Positions 8,829-16,783 of a DNA stretch of 27,506 nucleotides are shown here, in pieces (position 1 is the first letter of the stretch; every line of letters begins with the position of its first letter). Below the pieces are notes generated by a model. That model was not told the origin of the DNA. It did not search any database and worked only from the letters and a program-made list of their open reading frames with translations. A program made the position numbers and the translations under genes. Source of the DNA: a virus. The DNA lies in IMG/VR virus record IMGVR_UViG_3300010158_000271, positions 1 through 27,506 of that record, one strand, 5' to 3'.

Positions 8829-10460
8829 ATGGCAGACGTAAATGATTATCAAAGTAAAGTCCAAGGAACGCAGAATGTAAAGGATTTAATTAAAGAAGAA
8901 TACAGAAAATGCGCTTTAGACCCTGTATACTTTATGAGAAAGTATTGCGTTATTCAACATCCCGTAAAAGGGAAAATGCTTTTTGATTTATATCCATTCC
9001 AAGAACAATGCTTATATGATTTTAGGGATAATGATAGAAATATCATTTTAAAGTCCAGACAATTAGGTATATCAACATTATCAGCAGGATATATTTTATG
9101 GTTAATGGTTTTTCATGAAGATAAGAACTGCTTAGTCATTGCAACAAGACAAGATGTAGCAAGAAACTTAGTTACCAAAGTAAGGGTAATGTATGATGGA
9201 CTACCGACTTGGATAAAGCAAAATGCTCAATCTACAGAAGATAATAAATTATCATTAAGATTATCTAATGGTTCTCAAGTAAAAGCTTCTTCTACATCAG
9301 TAAGCGCAGGACGTTCTGAAGCAGTTTCATTATTAGTAATTGATGAAGCAGCATTTATTGAATCCAATACTATCGAAGAACTTTGGGGTGGTTTGCAACA
9401 AACTATGGCTACAGGTGGTAAATGTATTATGTTATCTACGCCAAATGGTATGGGTAACTTTTTTCATCGTATGTGGCAAAAGGCCGAATCTGGGCAAAAT
9501 AACTTTCATACTATTAAATTACATTGGTCAGTACACCCAGATAGACATCAAGCTTGGAGAGATGATCAATCTTCTGAATTAGGAGAAAAATTAGCAGCTC
9601 AAGAATGTGATTGCGATTTCACGACATCCGGTAATACAGTAATTGATCCTTTAATTTTAAAGTCTTATTGGGAAGATACAGAAATGTGTTGCGACCCAAT
9701 GGAAAAAAGAGGATATGATGGAAATTTATGGGTTTGGAAAGTCCCTGATTATACCAGATCATATATGGTGGTTGCAGACGTTTCAAGGGGTGATGCTTCA
9801 GATTTCTCCGCCTTCCATATAATAGATATAGAGACGGTAGAACAAGTCGCAGAATATAAAGGGAAATTAGATCCTAGAGATTTTGGAAATATGCTTGTTG
9901 GGATAGCGACGGAATATAATGATGCTTTACTAGTAATTGAAAATGCTAATATAGGATGGGCAGCAATTCAACCCGCAATTGATAGAGGATATGTTAATTT
10001 ATTTTATAGTAGTGCTGACTTAGCAGTTATAGATGTTCAACAACAAATAACAAGCGGTTATGATTTAGCGACTAAATCTAAAATGACTCCGGGATTTTCT
10101 CAAACAACAAGAAATCGTCCTTTAATTATATCTAAGTTAGTTGAGTATATGAGAGATAAGACTCCTATTATACACAGTAAAAGAACGATTGCTGAATTAC
10201 AGAATTTTATTTGGCATGGTTCAAGACCAGAAGCGCAATATGGTTATAATGATGATTTGGTTATTTCTTTTTGTATAGCTCTTTGGGTGCGTGATACAGC
10301 ATTAAGATTAAGACAACAGGGTTTAGACCTTCACAGAAAAACCGTAGGGCTAATAGGCAAATCGTCTCCTGTATATAGCAGATTATCAAATAATACTCAA
10401 GCTAATCAATGGAATATGAAAGTTAGCGGTAAAGATGAAGATATAAGTTGGTTACTATAA
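8829..10460 (+). CDS. gp17: Terminase large subunit (T4 gp17-like)
   Basis: The 543-residue protein is the ATPase-nuclease motor that cuts concatemeric DNA and pumps it into the prohead through the portal. The ATPase half carries an adenine-binding region with YPFQEQ (55-60), a Walker A-type KSRQLGISTL (75-84), Walker B LLVIDEAAF (168-176) with catalytic Glu after Asp, and coupling motif STPNG (203-207). The RNase H-fold nuclease half shows the expected acids: D317 in VVADVSRGD, E371 in LVIENANIG and D475/D476 in YNDDLVIS. The length is slightly below T4 gp17 (610). The start is ATG, one base after the preceding stop, with no Shine-Dalgarno sequence. The portal gene follows after 48 bases; in T4 the tail sheath and tube genes lie between the two. 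Confidence 0.95.
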   Translation: MADVNDYQSKVQGTQNVKDLIKEEYRKCALDPVYFMRKYCVIQHPVKGKMLFDLYPFQEQCLYDFRDNDRNIILKSRQLGISTLSAGYILWLMVFHEDKNCLVIATRQDVARNLVTKVRVMYDGLPTWIKQNAQSTEDNKLSLRLSNGSQVKASSTSVSAGRSEAVSLLVIDEAAFIESNTIEELWGGLQQTMATGGKCIMLSTPNGMGNFFHRMWQKAESGQNNFHTIKLHWSVHPDRHQAWRDDQSSELGEKLAAQECDCDFTTSGNTVIDPLILKSYWEDTEMCCDPMEKRGYDGNLWVWKVPDYTRSYMVVADVSRGDASDFSAFHIIDIETVEQVAEYKGKLDPRDFGNMLVGIATEYNDALLVIENANIGWAAIQPAIDRGYVNLFYSSADLAVIDVQQQITSGYDLATKSKMTPGFSQTTRNRPLIISKLVEYMRDKTPIIHSKRTIAELQNFIWHGSRPEAQYGYNDDLVISFCIALWVRDTALRLRQQGLDLHRKTVGLIGKSSPVYSRLSNNTQANQWNMKVSGKDEDISWLL

Positions 10461-10508
10461 AAACCAGGCAATATTACAATAAACATATAATTATAATAAA
10501 GATATATA

Positions 10509-12335
10509 ATGTCATTAATAGATAAATCACTTTCAGCAAGATTAGGTAGACTGTTTTCAAATAACGTTATTGTACGAAGAGTAGGTGGCGGAAAAGGATT
10601 GAAAGTAATAGATACTGATAGATTACAATCTGCAGGTAACCTCGAACAATCTAAATATGTAGATAGATTTACTAGACTACATGGAATAAAACCTAGTATA
10701 TCTACTTATAACAATAACTATAATTATCAAAGTTCTAGAACAGAGCTTTATACTGATTACGAAATAATGGATATGGATTCTATTATTTCAGCAGCATTAG
10801 ATATTTATTCTGATGAAGCAACTCGTAAAAATGAATATGATGAAATATTAACTATCAAAAGTTCTGATGAAACTATTAAAAAAGTTTTAGAGAATTTATT
10901 CTATGATATTTTAAATGTAGAGTTTAATTTATGGCCGTGGATTAGAAGTATGAATAAATATGGTGATATGTATTTATATTTAGATATTAGAGAAGAAATT
11001 GGTATTGTAAATGTAACTCCATTATCAGCATATGAAGTAATTAGAGAAGAAGGCACGGATCCAAATAATCCTTATCACGTTCAATTCTCTATTATGGGCA
11101 ATAATAAAATTAAGTATAAGAATTACGAGATTGCTCATTTCCGTTTATTAACAGATTCAAACTTTTTACCTTACGGTAAGTCAATGTTAGAGCCCGCTCG
11201 TAAAGTTTGGAAACAGCTTACGATGATGGAAGATGCGATGTTAATTCATCGTGTAATGAGAGCCCCTGAAAGACGTATTTTTAAAATTGACGTTGGAAAT
11301 ATTCCTACTAGTGAAGTTGATAACTATATGCAGCAAATCATGAATAAAATGAAGAAGCAACCATATATTGATCAACAAACAGGTGATTATGATTTAAAAT
11401 TCAATTTAATGAATATGCTAGAGGATTTTTATCTTCCGGTAAGAGGAAATCAATCAGGAACTGAAATCGATACTTTATCAGGTATGGAATTTACCGGTAT
11501 AGAAGATATTGAATATTTAAAGAATAGAATGTTAGCAGGATTAAAGATTCCTAAAGCATTTTTAACTTTTGATGAAGGTATATCAGGTAAAGCTTTATTA
11601 GCTGCTGAAGATGTTCGTTTTGCTAGAACAGTAGAAAGATTTCAAAGAATCGTTGTTTCAGAGCTTACTAAAATAGCAGTTATTCATTTATTCTCTCAAG
11701 GATATAAAGACGAAGATTTAGTTAATTTTGAAATAGCATTGACTACTCCATCAATTGTTTACGAGCAAGAATTACTTGCATTATGGAAAGAAAAGATTGA
11801 GCTAGCAAAAGAAATGCAAGAATCTAAATTATTATCTGAAGGATGGATTTATAAGCATGTATTTAAATTATCTGACAATGAATGGCAAGATGAAAGAGAT
11901 GCTGTATTAGATGATATGAAAAATAAATTCCGTCAAACTCAAATCGAAGAAGAAGGGAATGATCCATTACTTACAGGAGAATCATTTGGTACTCCGCATG
12001 ATATTGCTTCATTACATGTAAGTAAAAGAAATGCCGGTGTAGAAACAGAGCCAAAAAATAATGGAAGACCAAAAGGTGGTGGTTCAGCATATGGCACTGA
12101 TGCTCATATATTTGGAAGAGATCCAATAGGCTCAACCTCATTTAAACCTGCGATAGATTTATCAGTAAAAGAAAATGTAAATAAATCTAATAGCAAAGAT
12201 GCTGCAAAGAGATTAGGATTCGTAATCAATGATCACGCCAAGTCAAAGAAATTAATATTGGAAAGTATAAAAATGCCAAAGAAGTCTGACCCAGATGCAG
12301 GTACTTTTTTAGATGAATCTAATATTTCTGAATGA
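10509..12335 (+). CDS. gp20: Portal vertex protein (T4 gp20-like)
   Basis: The 608-residue protein forms the dodecameric portal, the DNA entry pore and assembly start point of the head. It is recognised by the family's conserved blocks: MDMDSIISAALDIYSDEAT near residue 90, ATRKNEYDEIL, LIHRVMRAPERRIFKIDVG in the wing/stem region, and GLKIPKAFLTFDEG followed by GKALLAAEDVRFARTVERFQ. It is longer than T4 gp20 (524), mainly through a polar C-terminal tail holding two candidate prohead-protease sites: ILE|S at 583-586 and LDE|S at 601-604. A perfect 8-bp inverted repeat begins at the last base of the stop codon. It follows the terminase gene and precedes the prohead-core cluster. Confidence 0.93.
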   Translation: MSLIDKSLSARLGRLFSNNVIVRRVGGGKGLKVIDTDRLQSAGNLEQSKYVDRFTRLHGIKPSISTYNNNYNYQSSRTELYTDYEIMDMDSIISAALDIYSDEATRKNEYDEILTIKSSDETIKKVLENLFYDILNVEFNLWPWIRSMNKYGDMYLYLDIREEIGIVNVTPLSAYEVIREEGTDPNNPYHVQFSIMGNNKIKYKNYEIAHFRLLTDSNFLPYGKSMLEPARKVWKQLTMMEDAMLIHRVMRAPERRIFKIDVGNIPTSEVDNYMQQIMNKMKKQPYIDQQTGDYDLKFNLMNMLEDFYLPVRGNQSGTEIDTLSGMEFTGIEDIEYLKNRMLAGLKIPKAFLTFDEGISGKALLAAEDVRFARTVERFQRIVVSELTKIAVIHLFSQGYKDEDLVNFEIALTTPSIVYEQELLALWKEKIELAKEMQESKLLSEGWIYKHVFKLSDNEWQDERDAVLDDMKNKFRQTQIEEEGNDPLLTGESFGTPHDIASLHVSKRNAGVETEPKNNGRPKGGGSAYGTDAHIFGRDPIGSTSFKPAIDLSVKENVNKSNSKDAAKRLGFVINDHAKSKKLILESIKMPKKSDPDAGTFLDESNISE

Positions 12336-12353
12336 TTTGTTAACGTAACAAAT
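12335..12353 (+). repeat. 8-bp inverted repeat with 3-base loop after the portal gene
   Basis: ATTTGTTA is separated by ACG from its exact reverse complement TAACAAAT. It starts at the last base of the gp20 stop codon. There is no run of T after it, so a classical intrinsic terminator is not supported. It could be an RNA hairpin that slows 3' decay or tunes expression of the next gene, or it could be chance. Confidence 0.35.
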
Positions 12354-12390
12354 AATTATTAATGTAATATATACATAGTACTAATACTGT

Positions 12391-13245
12391 ATGAAAAAAA
12401 TTAAACATAATAAGCTTCGTAACACTGGTATAATATTTGAATTATTAGTAAGACAAATTACTGCTGATATTTTGAATAATAAGGATTCGAAGGCAATTAA
12501 TATTGTAAAAGAATACTTTTCTAATAAATCTAGCTTATCTCATGAGTTAAAATTATATCAAACGTTAACTAATGAAAAATTATCTAGCGATTGGAAAGCT
12601 ACCCAATTATTAGAAGCAGTTATAAAGTCTAGAAAGAATGTTAATGAAGAGTCTTTAGAAAAACTTAAGTATAGTTTAATTAAGCGTATTCGCGAAAGCT
12701 ATAAATTAGAAGACTTTTTTCAACATAAAGTAAATAATTATAAAGTATTAGCAAGTATATATAAGTTATTTGAATATGCTGAAGCTGATAATCCTGTTGA
12801 AGTAGTAGATTCTAAATCTTGTATATTTGAACATTTAATCAGAAAACCAGAAGATTTACCTAGTGCTGAAAGCTTAATTGAATCGGAGTTTGGCAAAGAA
12901 GATAAAGATATTAGAGTATTATCATATAAAATATTATTAGAGAAGTTTAATAATAAGTATAATGGCCTTAATCCAAATCAAAAGCAATTATTAAAGCTAT
13001 ATATCACAAATTCTCCTAATGATAAGAATGCATTATATGAATATGTAATTACATCTATAAAGACTATTAAGACTGATTTAGATAAAAGTATTAAGAATTG
13101 TGATAATCAAGTAGTTCAAATCAAATTATCTGAGGTATCAAATTTACTTACAACCATTACTGAGTCTAAAATTATAAAAGATAATCACGTATTATCTTTA
13201 TTAAGATATTTTGAATTAGTAAAAGAGCTTAAAAAAATTAACTAG
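12391..13245 (+). CDS. Hypothetical head-cluster protein of T4-like phages
   Basis: The 284-residue helical protein begins MKKIKHNKLRNTGIIFELLVRQ, a start I recall from uncharacterised proteins next to head genes in marine T4-like phages. It is Lys/Glu/Leu-rich with no signal peptide, membrane segment or catalytic motif. It lies between the portal and prohead-protease genes and ends one base before the next gene, so it is probably co-translated. An ITE|S site (256-259) matches the prohead-protease rule. A prohead-core or assembly role is inferred from position only. Confidence 0.75.
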   Translation: MKKIKHNKLRNTGIIFELLVRQITADILNNKDSKAINIVKEYFSNKSSLSHELKLYQTLTNEKLSSDWKATQLLEAVIKSRKNVNEESLEKLKYSLIKRIRESYKLEDFFQHKVNNYKVLASIYKLFEYAEADNPVEVVDSKSCIFEHLIRKPEDLPSAESLIESEFGKEDKDIRVLSYKILLEKFNNKYNGLNPNQKQLLKLYITNSPNDKNALYEYVITSIKTIKTDLDKSIKNCDNQVVQIKLSEVSNLLTTITESKIIKDNHVLSLLRYFELVKELKKIN

Positions 13246-13246
13246 A

Positions 13247-13714
13247 ATGGCATTCAAAACACTTTTACAGGAAATCGAGGATAAGTTCAATGAAGTAAAT
13301 CTTTATGATATAGAAGGCAATGATAATGGCGGAAAATATTATGTTGAGGTACTTAAGCCCAACATTTACCTAGCAAAACAAAAATTACAGAAAAATATAT
13401 TTATTCTCAGAGTAATGCGAGACGATATTTTACATGCATTAGGTAATGGCGTATATAAATCTAATTACAAGAATATTATAGAGGAATTACTTAACATTTT
13501 TAAGAATAATGATATTAAATTTGATTCTAATGTAGACGAGTTAGCTGAAGAATCTAATTCAAGCGGAGCAGGTGCATATTTAACACCTAATGCTTTTGGT
13601 CATGAAGCACCAGAAAAAGCTATTACCGCTTTTGGCATGAAAAAGGTTAATATGAAAAATACAAATACTAAAGCTTTACAAGAATCTGTGTATAAAAGAA
13701 TAATGAATCTATAA
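13247..13714 (+). CDS. Hypothetical head-cluster protein
   Basis: The 155-residue protein has a helical N-terminal two thirds with FILRVMRDDILHALG near the centre. A Gly/Ser-rich segment follows, SSGAGAYLTPNAFG (about 110-123), similar in style to flexible segments I recall in head-associated proteins of marine T4-like phages. The end, KALQESVYKRIMNL, holds an LQE|S match (144-147) to the T4 prohead-protease consensus. Cleavage there would release a 9-residue peptide. No function is recognised. It starts 1 base after the preceding gene. Confidence 0.7.
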   Translation: MAFKTLLQEIEDKFNEVNLYDIEGNDNGGKYYVEVLKPNIYLAKQKLQKNIFILRVMRDDILHALGNGVYKSNYKNIIEELLNIFKNNDIKFDSNVDELAEESNSSGAGAYLTPNAFGHEAPEKAITAFGMKKVNMKNTNTKALQESVYKRIMNL

Positions 13715-13733
13715 ACAAAAAAACTATAATAAA

Positions 13734-14909
13734 ATGAGACTTAATAATAAAATAACAATTAAAGGTGATATTTTAAAAATCTTTGAAGAAGTAGATATGC
13801 ATAATGGCTTTGAGATAGGAGATTTTGTAAAAATAGACCCTAATGCTGCCCAACAGTCTGGATTAGATCCTAACAAACCATATGAAATACAAGGATTTGT
13901 AGATTATGGTAAAGGTCTGAGTAAATCTATTAATGCTATACTTGATAAAGAATTATATAAACCACATATATATCCTCCTAAAGGAATTATATCAGTTAAG
14001 TTTATAACTAAAGAAGTAAGTGAAGGATCATTCAATCCTATGAAAGGCGGTGCAGATAAATATTCTACAATAGATAAAGACGTTCGTGGATTTATTCATG
14101 TATTTGCATATCCAGATCCTAAAGGAATTGAGACTATTGACGGATTAAATCAATGGGAAACAGAAGATGCATCAAATCGTGAAGTTCATTTTGTAGGCAA
14201 TTTTAAGGAAGCTAATGCAGCAGCAAATTCATTTATTAATGAAGCTATAAAACAATATCTAGAAGAAGGAGAAGATGATTTTGATTTTGATGATGAAAAC
14301 TTTTCAGATCCAGTGATAGATGGTGAAGATGATAGGGATGATGATTATGATGATAGCATAGATGTTTATAGCGATGAATATGAAATGTTTGAAAATATGA
14401 ATGAAGCTAAAAAAGAAAAATCTGATCCTGCAGACAAAAAGAAAGCTGATAAAACTAATTACGGTCATAAAGATATGTCTGATGTAGATATGGTAAATCC
14501 ATACGAACTTAAAAAAGGTATCAGAATAGAAATGGTTGATACAGAAGATTATGTTAAGGCAATGGATAAAGCAGTTAAGAAATTAAAGAAAGATCCTATG
14601 TTTTATAGTAATTTAATTGCCAATTCTAAACAAGTAAAGGCAAATAAAAGATCAGATCTTCCTAAAGAAGTTAAAGATAAGAAATTAAATAAGACATCTG
14701 ATAAAATGAAAGACAAAGCAAATGGAATGGAAGTATCTAAGAAAGATGCTACTAAGAAAAATGCTAATGATACTTTAAATAAAAAGGAAATGGCCAAAGG
14801 CAAACCTAAAGGAGTTAAGGAAATGGATAAGCCAGGAAAAGAAACAAAAGCTAAACTAAAAGAAAGCATTAGTATTTTTAATAGCCTTAAGAAGTTATTG
14901 TTATCATAA
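13734..14909 (+). CDS. Charge-segregated putative prohead-core protein
   Basis: The 391-residue protein has a folded-looking N-terminal region (1-170, with GDFVKIDP and GFIHVFAYPDPKG). An extremely acidic stretch follows at about 174-220 (runs such as EDDRDDDYDD), then a Lys-rich tail to about 375. It ends in a short amphipathic helix, SIFNSLKKLLLS. Just before that helix is LKE|S (375-378), a match to the gp21 cleavage rule. T4 builds its prohead core partly from small, highly charged proteins (gp67, gp68) coded beside gene 21, and this gene sits directly upstream of gene 21. No homology to those is claimed; the comparison is positional and compositional. No catalytic motif is visible. Confidence 0.7.
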   Translation: MRLNNKITIKGDILKIFEEVDMHNGFEIGDFVKIDPNAAQQSGLDPNKPYEIQGFVDYGKGLSKSINAILDKELYKPHIYPPKGIISVKFITKEVSEGSFNPMKGGADKYSTIDKDVRGFIHVFAYPDPKGIETIDGLNQWETEDASNREVHFVGNFKEANAAANSFINEAIKQYLEEGEDDFDFDDENFSDPVIDGEDDRDDDYDDSIDVYSDEYEMFENMNEAKKEKSDPADKKKADKTNYGHKDMSDVDMVNPYELKKGIRIEMVDTEDYVKAMDKAVKKLKKDPMFYSNLIANSKQVKANKRSDLPKEVKDKKLNKTSDKMKDKANGMEVSKKDATKKNANDTLNKKEMAKGKPKGVKEMDKPGKETKAKLKESISIFNSLKKLLLS

Positions 14910-14927
14910 TTATATTAAATAAGAACT

Positions 14928-15533
14928 ATGAATACTAATTTACTTATAGATTATCTTCCGTTTGAAGTAACTCCTCAAATGATTAATGAATCTCTAGAAA
15001 AAAATGGAGGTCGTTTAATCGTGCAAGGTACTTTACAACGAGCTGATGCTTATAATCATAATATGAGGTCTTATCCTCGTGCTATATTAGAGCGCGAAGC
15101 TAATAGATATTCTTCGCAAGAAGTTAAAGAAAGAAGAGCATTAGGAGAATTAGATCATCCAGACTCATCAGTAATTAACTTAAATAACGTTTCTCATAAC
15201 ATAACTGAGATGCATTTTGAAGGCGATGATTTAGTTGGTACGGTTGAAATTTTAGGAACTCCGTCAGGAAATATCTTAAAAGAATTATTCAAAGCCGGTA
15301 TTAAATTAGGGATTAGCTCAAGAGGATTAGGTTCAGTAAAACCAATTGACGAACAAGGACATGTACAAGTAGGAGATGATTTTAATTTATTATGCTTTGA
15401 TTTTGTATCTAGCCCATCGACTCAAGGAGCATATCTAAGACCTATTAATGAAGGCTCGGGACAACAAGCAGGTGCAAATAAATATTATTCTGTAGAAAAG
15501 ATTATTACAGATATTATATCGGATTTTAAATAA
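14928..15533 (+). CDS. gp21: Prohead core serine protease (T4 gp21-like)
   Basis: The 201-residue enzyme is the maturation protease of T4-type heads, a herpesvirus-assemblin-like serine protease. It degrades the core and trims capsid proteins at (L/I)-x-E sites. Key blocks are visible: NMRSYPRAILERE (45-57), RRALGELDHPDS (69-80) with the catalytic His at 77, and KLGISSRGLGSV (126-137) with the catalytic Ser at 130 or 131. It is close to T4 gp21 in length (212). Two sites fit self-processing, INE|S (19-22) and INE|G (173-176); the second would remove about 26 C-terminal residues. It sits 18 bases after the charged core protein and 7 bases before the next head-cluster gene. Confidence 0.93.
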   Translation: MNTNLLIDYLPFEVTPQMINESLEKNGGRLIVQGTLQRADAYNHNMRSYPRAILEREANRYSSQEVKERRALGELDHPDSSVINLNNVSHNITEMHFEGDDLVGTVEILGTPSGNILKELFKAGIKLGISSRGLGSVKPIDEQGHVQVGDDFNLLCFDFVSSPSTQGAYLRPINEGSGQQAGANKYYSVEKIITDIISDFK

Positions 15534-15540
15534 CATAAAA

Positions 15541-16014
15541 ATGTCAAAAGATAAAAATATAAAACTTAAGAGTCTTTTAAAAGAAGCATTCGGTGCTTTA
15601 GGTGTTGTAACGCATGCTCATCCAAATCGTAAAAGATTACAAGAGGCAGAGCCAGGAATGCCAGGAGCGCCTGTACCTACTAGACCAAGCGTTCAAACGG
15701 CTAGACCTCAACAAAGACCTACTCCGCCAGCTAGACCACAAGTAAGACCAATGGCAAATGACGTTCCAGAAGAACCTCAGGAAGCACCTGCTCCACCGAC
15801 ACCTAAGACACTTAATTATAAAGTGCAACCAGGATTTAAAGTAGAGTTTGAAGGAAAGCCTGGTCAATACTATATTATTAGAATCATGAATACCGCAATG
15901 ACTAATTTCTTAGTTGTTAATGATAAAGTAGGAAAACCAATTCAATTTATAAATGTTGGAATCGAAAGAATAGATTCAGACGAAAAAGGTAAACCATATA
16001 AAGGAGAATTATAA
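15541..16014 (+). CDS. Hypothetical head-cluster protein with Pro/Arg-rich linker
   Basis: The 157-residue protein has three parts. A short N-terminal helix, IKLKSLLKEAFGALG, contains LKE|A (13-16). A Pro/Arg-rich linker covers about 37-92, with ARPQQRPTPPARPQVRP. A C-terminal beta domain follows (LNYKVQPGFKVEFEGKPG, then YYIIRIMNTAMTNFLVV). It resembles no named family I recognise. Lying between gp21 and another core-type gene and carrying a prohead-protease consensus near its start, it is probably a processed internal or core protein. It ends 1 base before the next gene. Confidence 0.7.
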   Translation: MSKDKNIKLKSLLKEAFGALGVVTHAHPNRKRLQEAEPGMPGAPVPTRPSVQTARPQQRPTPPARPQVRPMANDVPEEPQEAPAPPTPKTLNYKVQPGFKVEFEGKPGQYYIIRIMNTAMTNFLVVNDKVGKPIQFINVGIERIDSDEKGKPYKGEL

Positions 16015-16015
16015 T

Positions 16016-16570
16016 ATGAACAGCCCAATAAGAAAAATAATAAGAGAATCTGGTATGGAAGAAATGTCACAAGAAAAGAAAAAATTATCTCTAGAAGAAA
16101 AGAAAGCAGTAATGGAAATGATTGGTAAGTTTAATGAATATGGTAAGCATGTTTATAGAGCTGATGAATTACGTAAAATTACTAACGAAATGAAAGATGT
16201 AGTAAGTAAAGCAAAAGATATGACTTTACAGGAAACAGAAGGAAGTTTTGATGGTATTACAGTAGGCCGTCATATGAAAGGATTAGATAGCTCAATGCAA
16301 TTATTTGAAAAAACTGCAGGAGAAATTAATACATTACAGCAAAGATTAGAAAGCGTTTATGAAGATATCGGAAATGTATTAAATAAATATTATAAGATAA
16401 ATGAAAATGAATTAGATGCTGTAGGGCATGAAGACCAAGATATTAATAATGATGGTAAAGTAGATAATCAAGATGATTATTTAAAGAATAGAAGAAGTGT
16501 TATTTCGCATGAGATAAATGAAAGAGATGCAAATAGATTTAAAAAATTAGCAGGTATTACTAAGAAATAA
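16016..16570 (+). CDS. Coiled-coil prohead-core candidate with EF-hand-like loop and RFKKLAG tail
   Basis: The 184-residue protein is largely helical (about 20-130, with LQQRLESVYEDIGNVLNKYY). Residues 142-153, DINNDGKVDNQD, fit a calcium-binding EF-hand/dockerin-type loop: acidic or Asn at positions 1, 3, 5, 9 and 12, Gly at 6 and a hydrophobic residue at 8. The C-terminus DANRFKKLAGITKK shares RFKKLAG with the scaffold protein encoded next. IRE|S (9-12) near the start fits the gp21 rule. AAAGGAG lies upstream of the ATG but inside the previous gene. A terminator follows directly. A scaffold or core role is inferred from the shared tail and position. Confidence 0.75.
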   Translation: MNSPIRKIIRESGMEEMSQEKKKLSLEEKKAVMEMIGKFNEYGKHVYRADELRKITNEMKDVVSKAKDMTLQETEGSFDGITVGRHMKGLDSSMQLFEKTAGEINTLQQRLESVYEDIGNVLNKYYKINENELDAVGHEDQDINNDGKVDNQDDYLKNRRSVISHEINERDANRFKKLAGITKK

Positions 16571-16572
16571 TT

Positions 16573-16602
16573 AAAAAGCTCTATTAAGTTAGGGCTTTTT
16601 TA
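16573..16602 (+). terminator. Intrinsic terminator after the gp21 cluster
   Basis: A 9-bp stem, AAAAAGCTC (16573-16581) with GGGCTTTTT (16592-16600, one T-G pair), encloses a 10-base loop and ends in a T run. It lies 2 bases after a stop codon and should end transcription coming from the gp20-gp21 cluster. The A/T-rich stem could also work on the opposite strand, though no gene there needs it. Confidence 0.75.
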
Positions 16603-16675
16603 CTGAATATACGAAAAATAATTAAAAAGTAATACTGTTTTTATACATTCGGTAATATATATATTAAATTCCAAT

Positions 16676-16695
16676 ATCCTATTTTAATATAGGAT
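16676..16695 (+). repeat. 7-bp inverted repeat upstream of the scaffold gene
   Basis: ATCCTAT and ATAGGAT are separated by TTTAAT in the 213-base gap before gp22, 88 bases upstream of its ATG. It could be a 5'-leader hairpin or a protein-binding site. TATATTAAATT just upstream (16660-16670) recurs at 19702-19712 before phoH. The rest of the gap shows no gene and no exact TATAAATA. AT-rich sequence makes chance repeats likely. Confidence 0.3.
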
Positions 16696-16783
16696 TCGAA
16701 TATCTTAAGTACCGCTATTGTAGTTTCCTAATAACTATATCGAATAAATTTCGCGGACAACAAAAAATCACAACAAATAAAAA

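Noticed and set aside
9340-9582. 80-codon + strand frame inside the terminase gene
   Set aside because: It overlaps in another frame the Walker B region of a well-supported gene and has no family resemblance.
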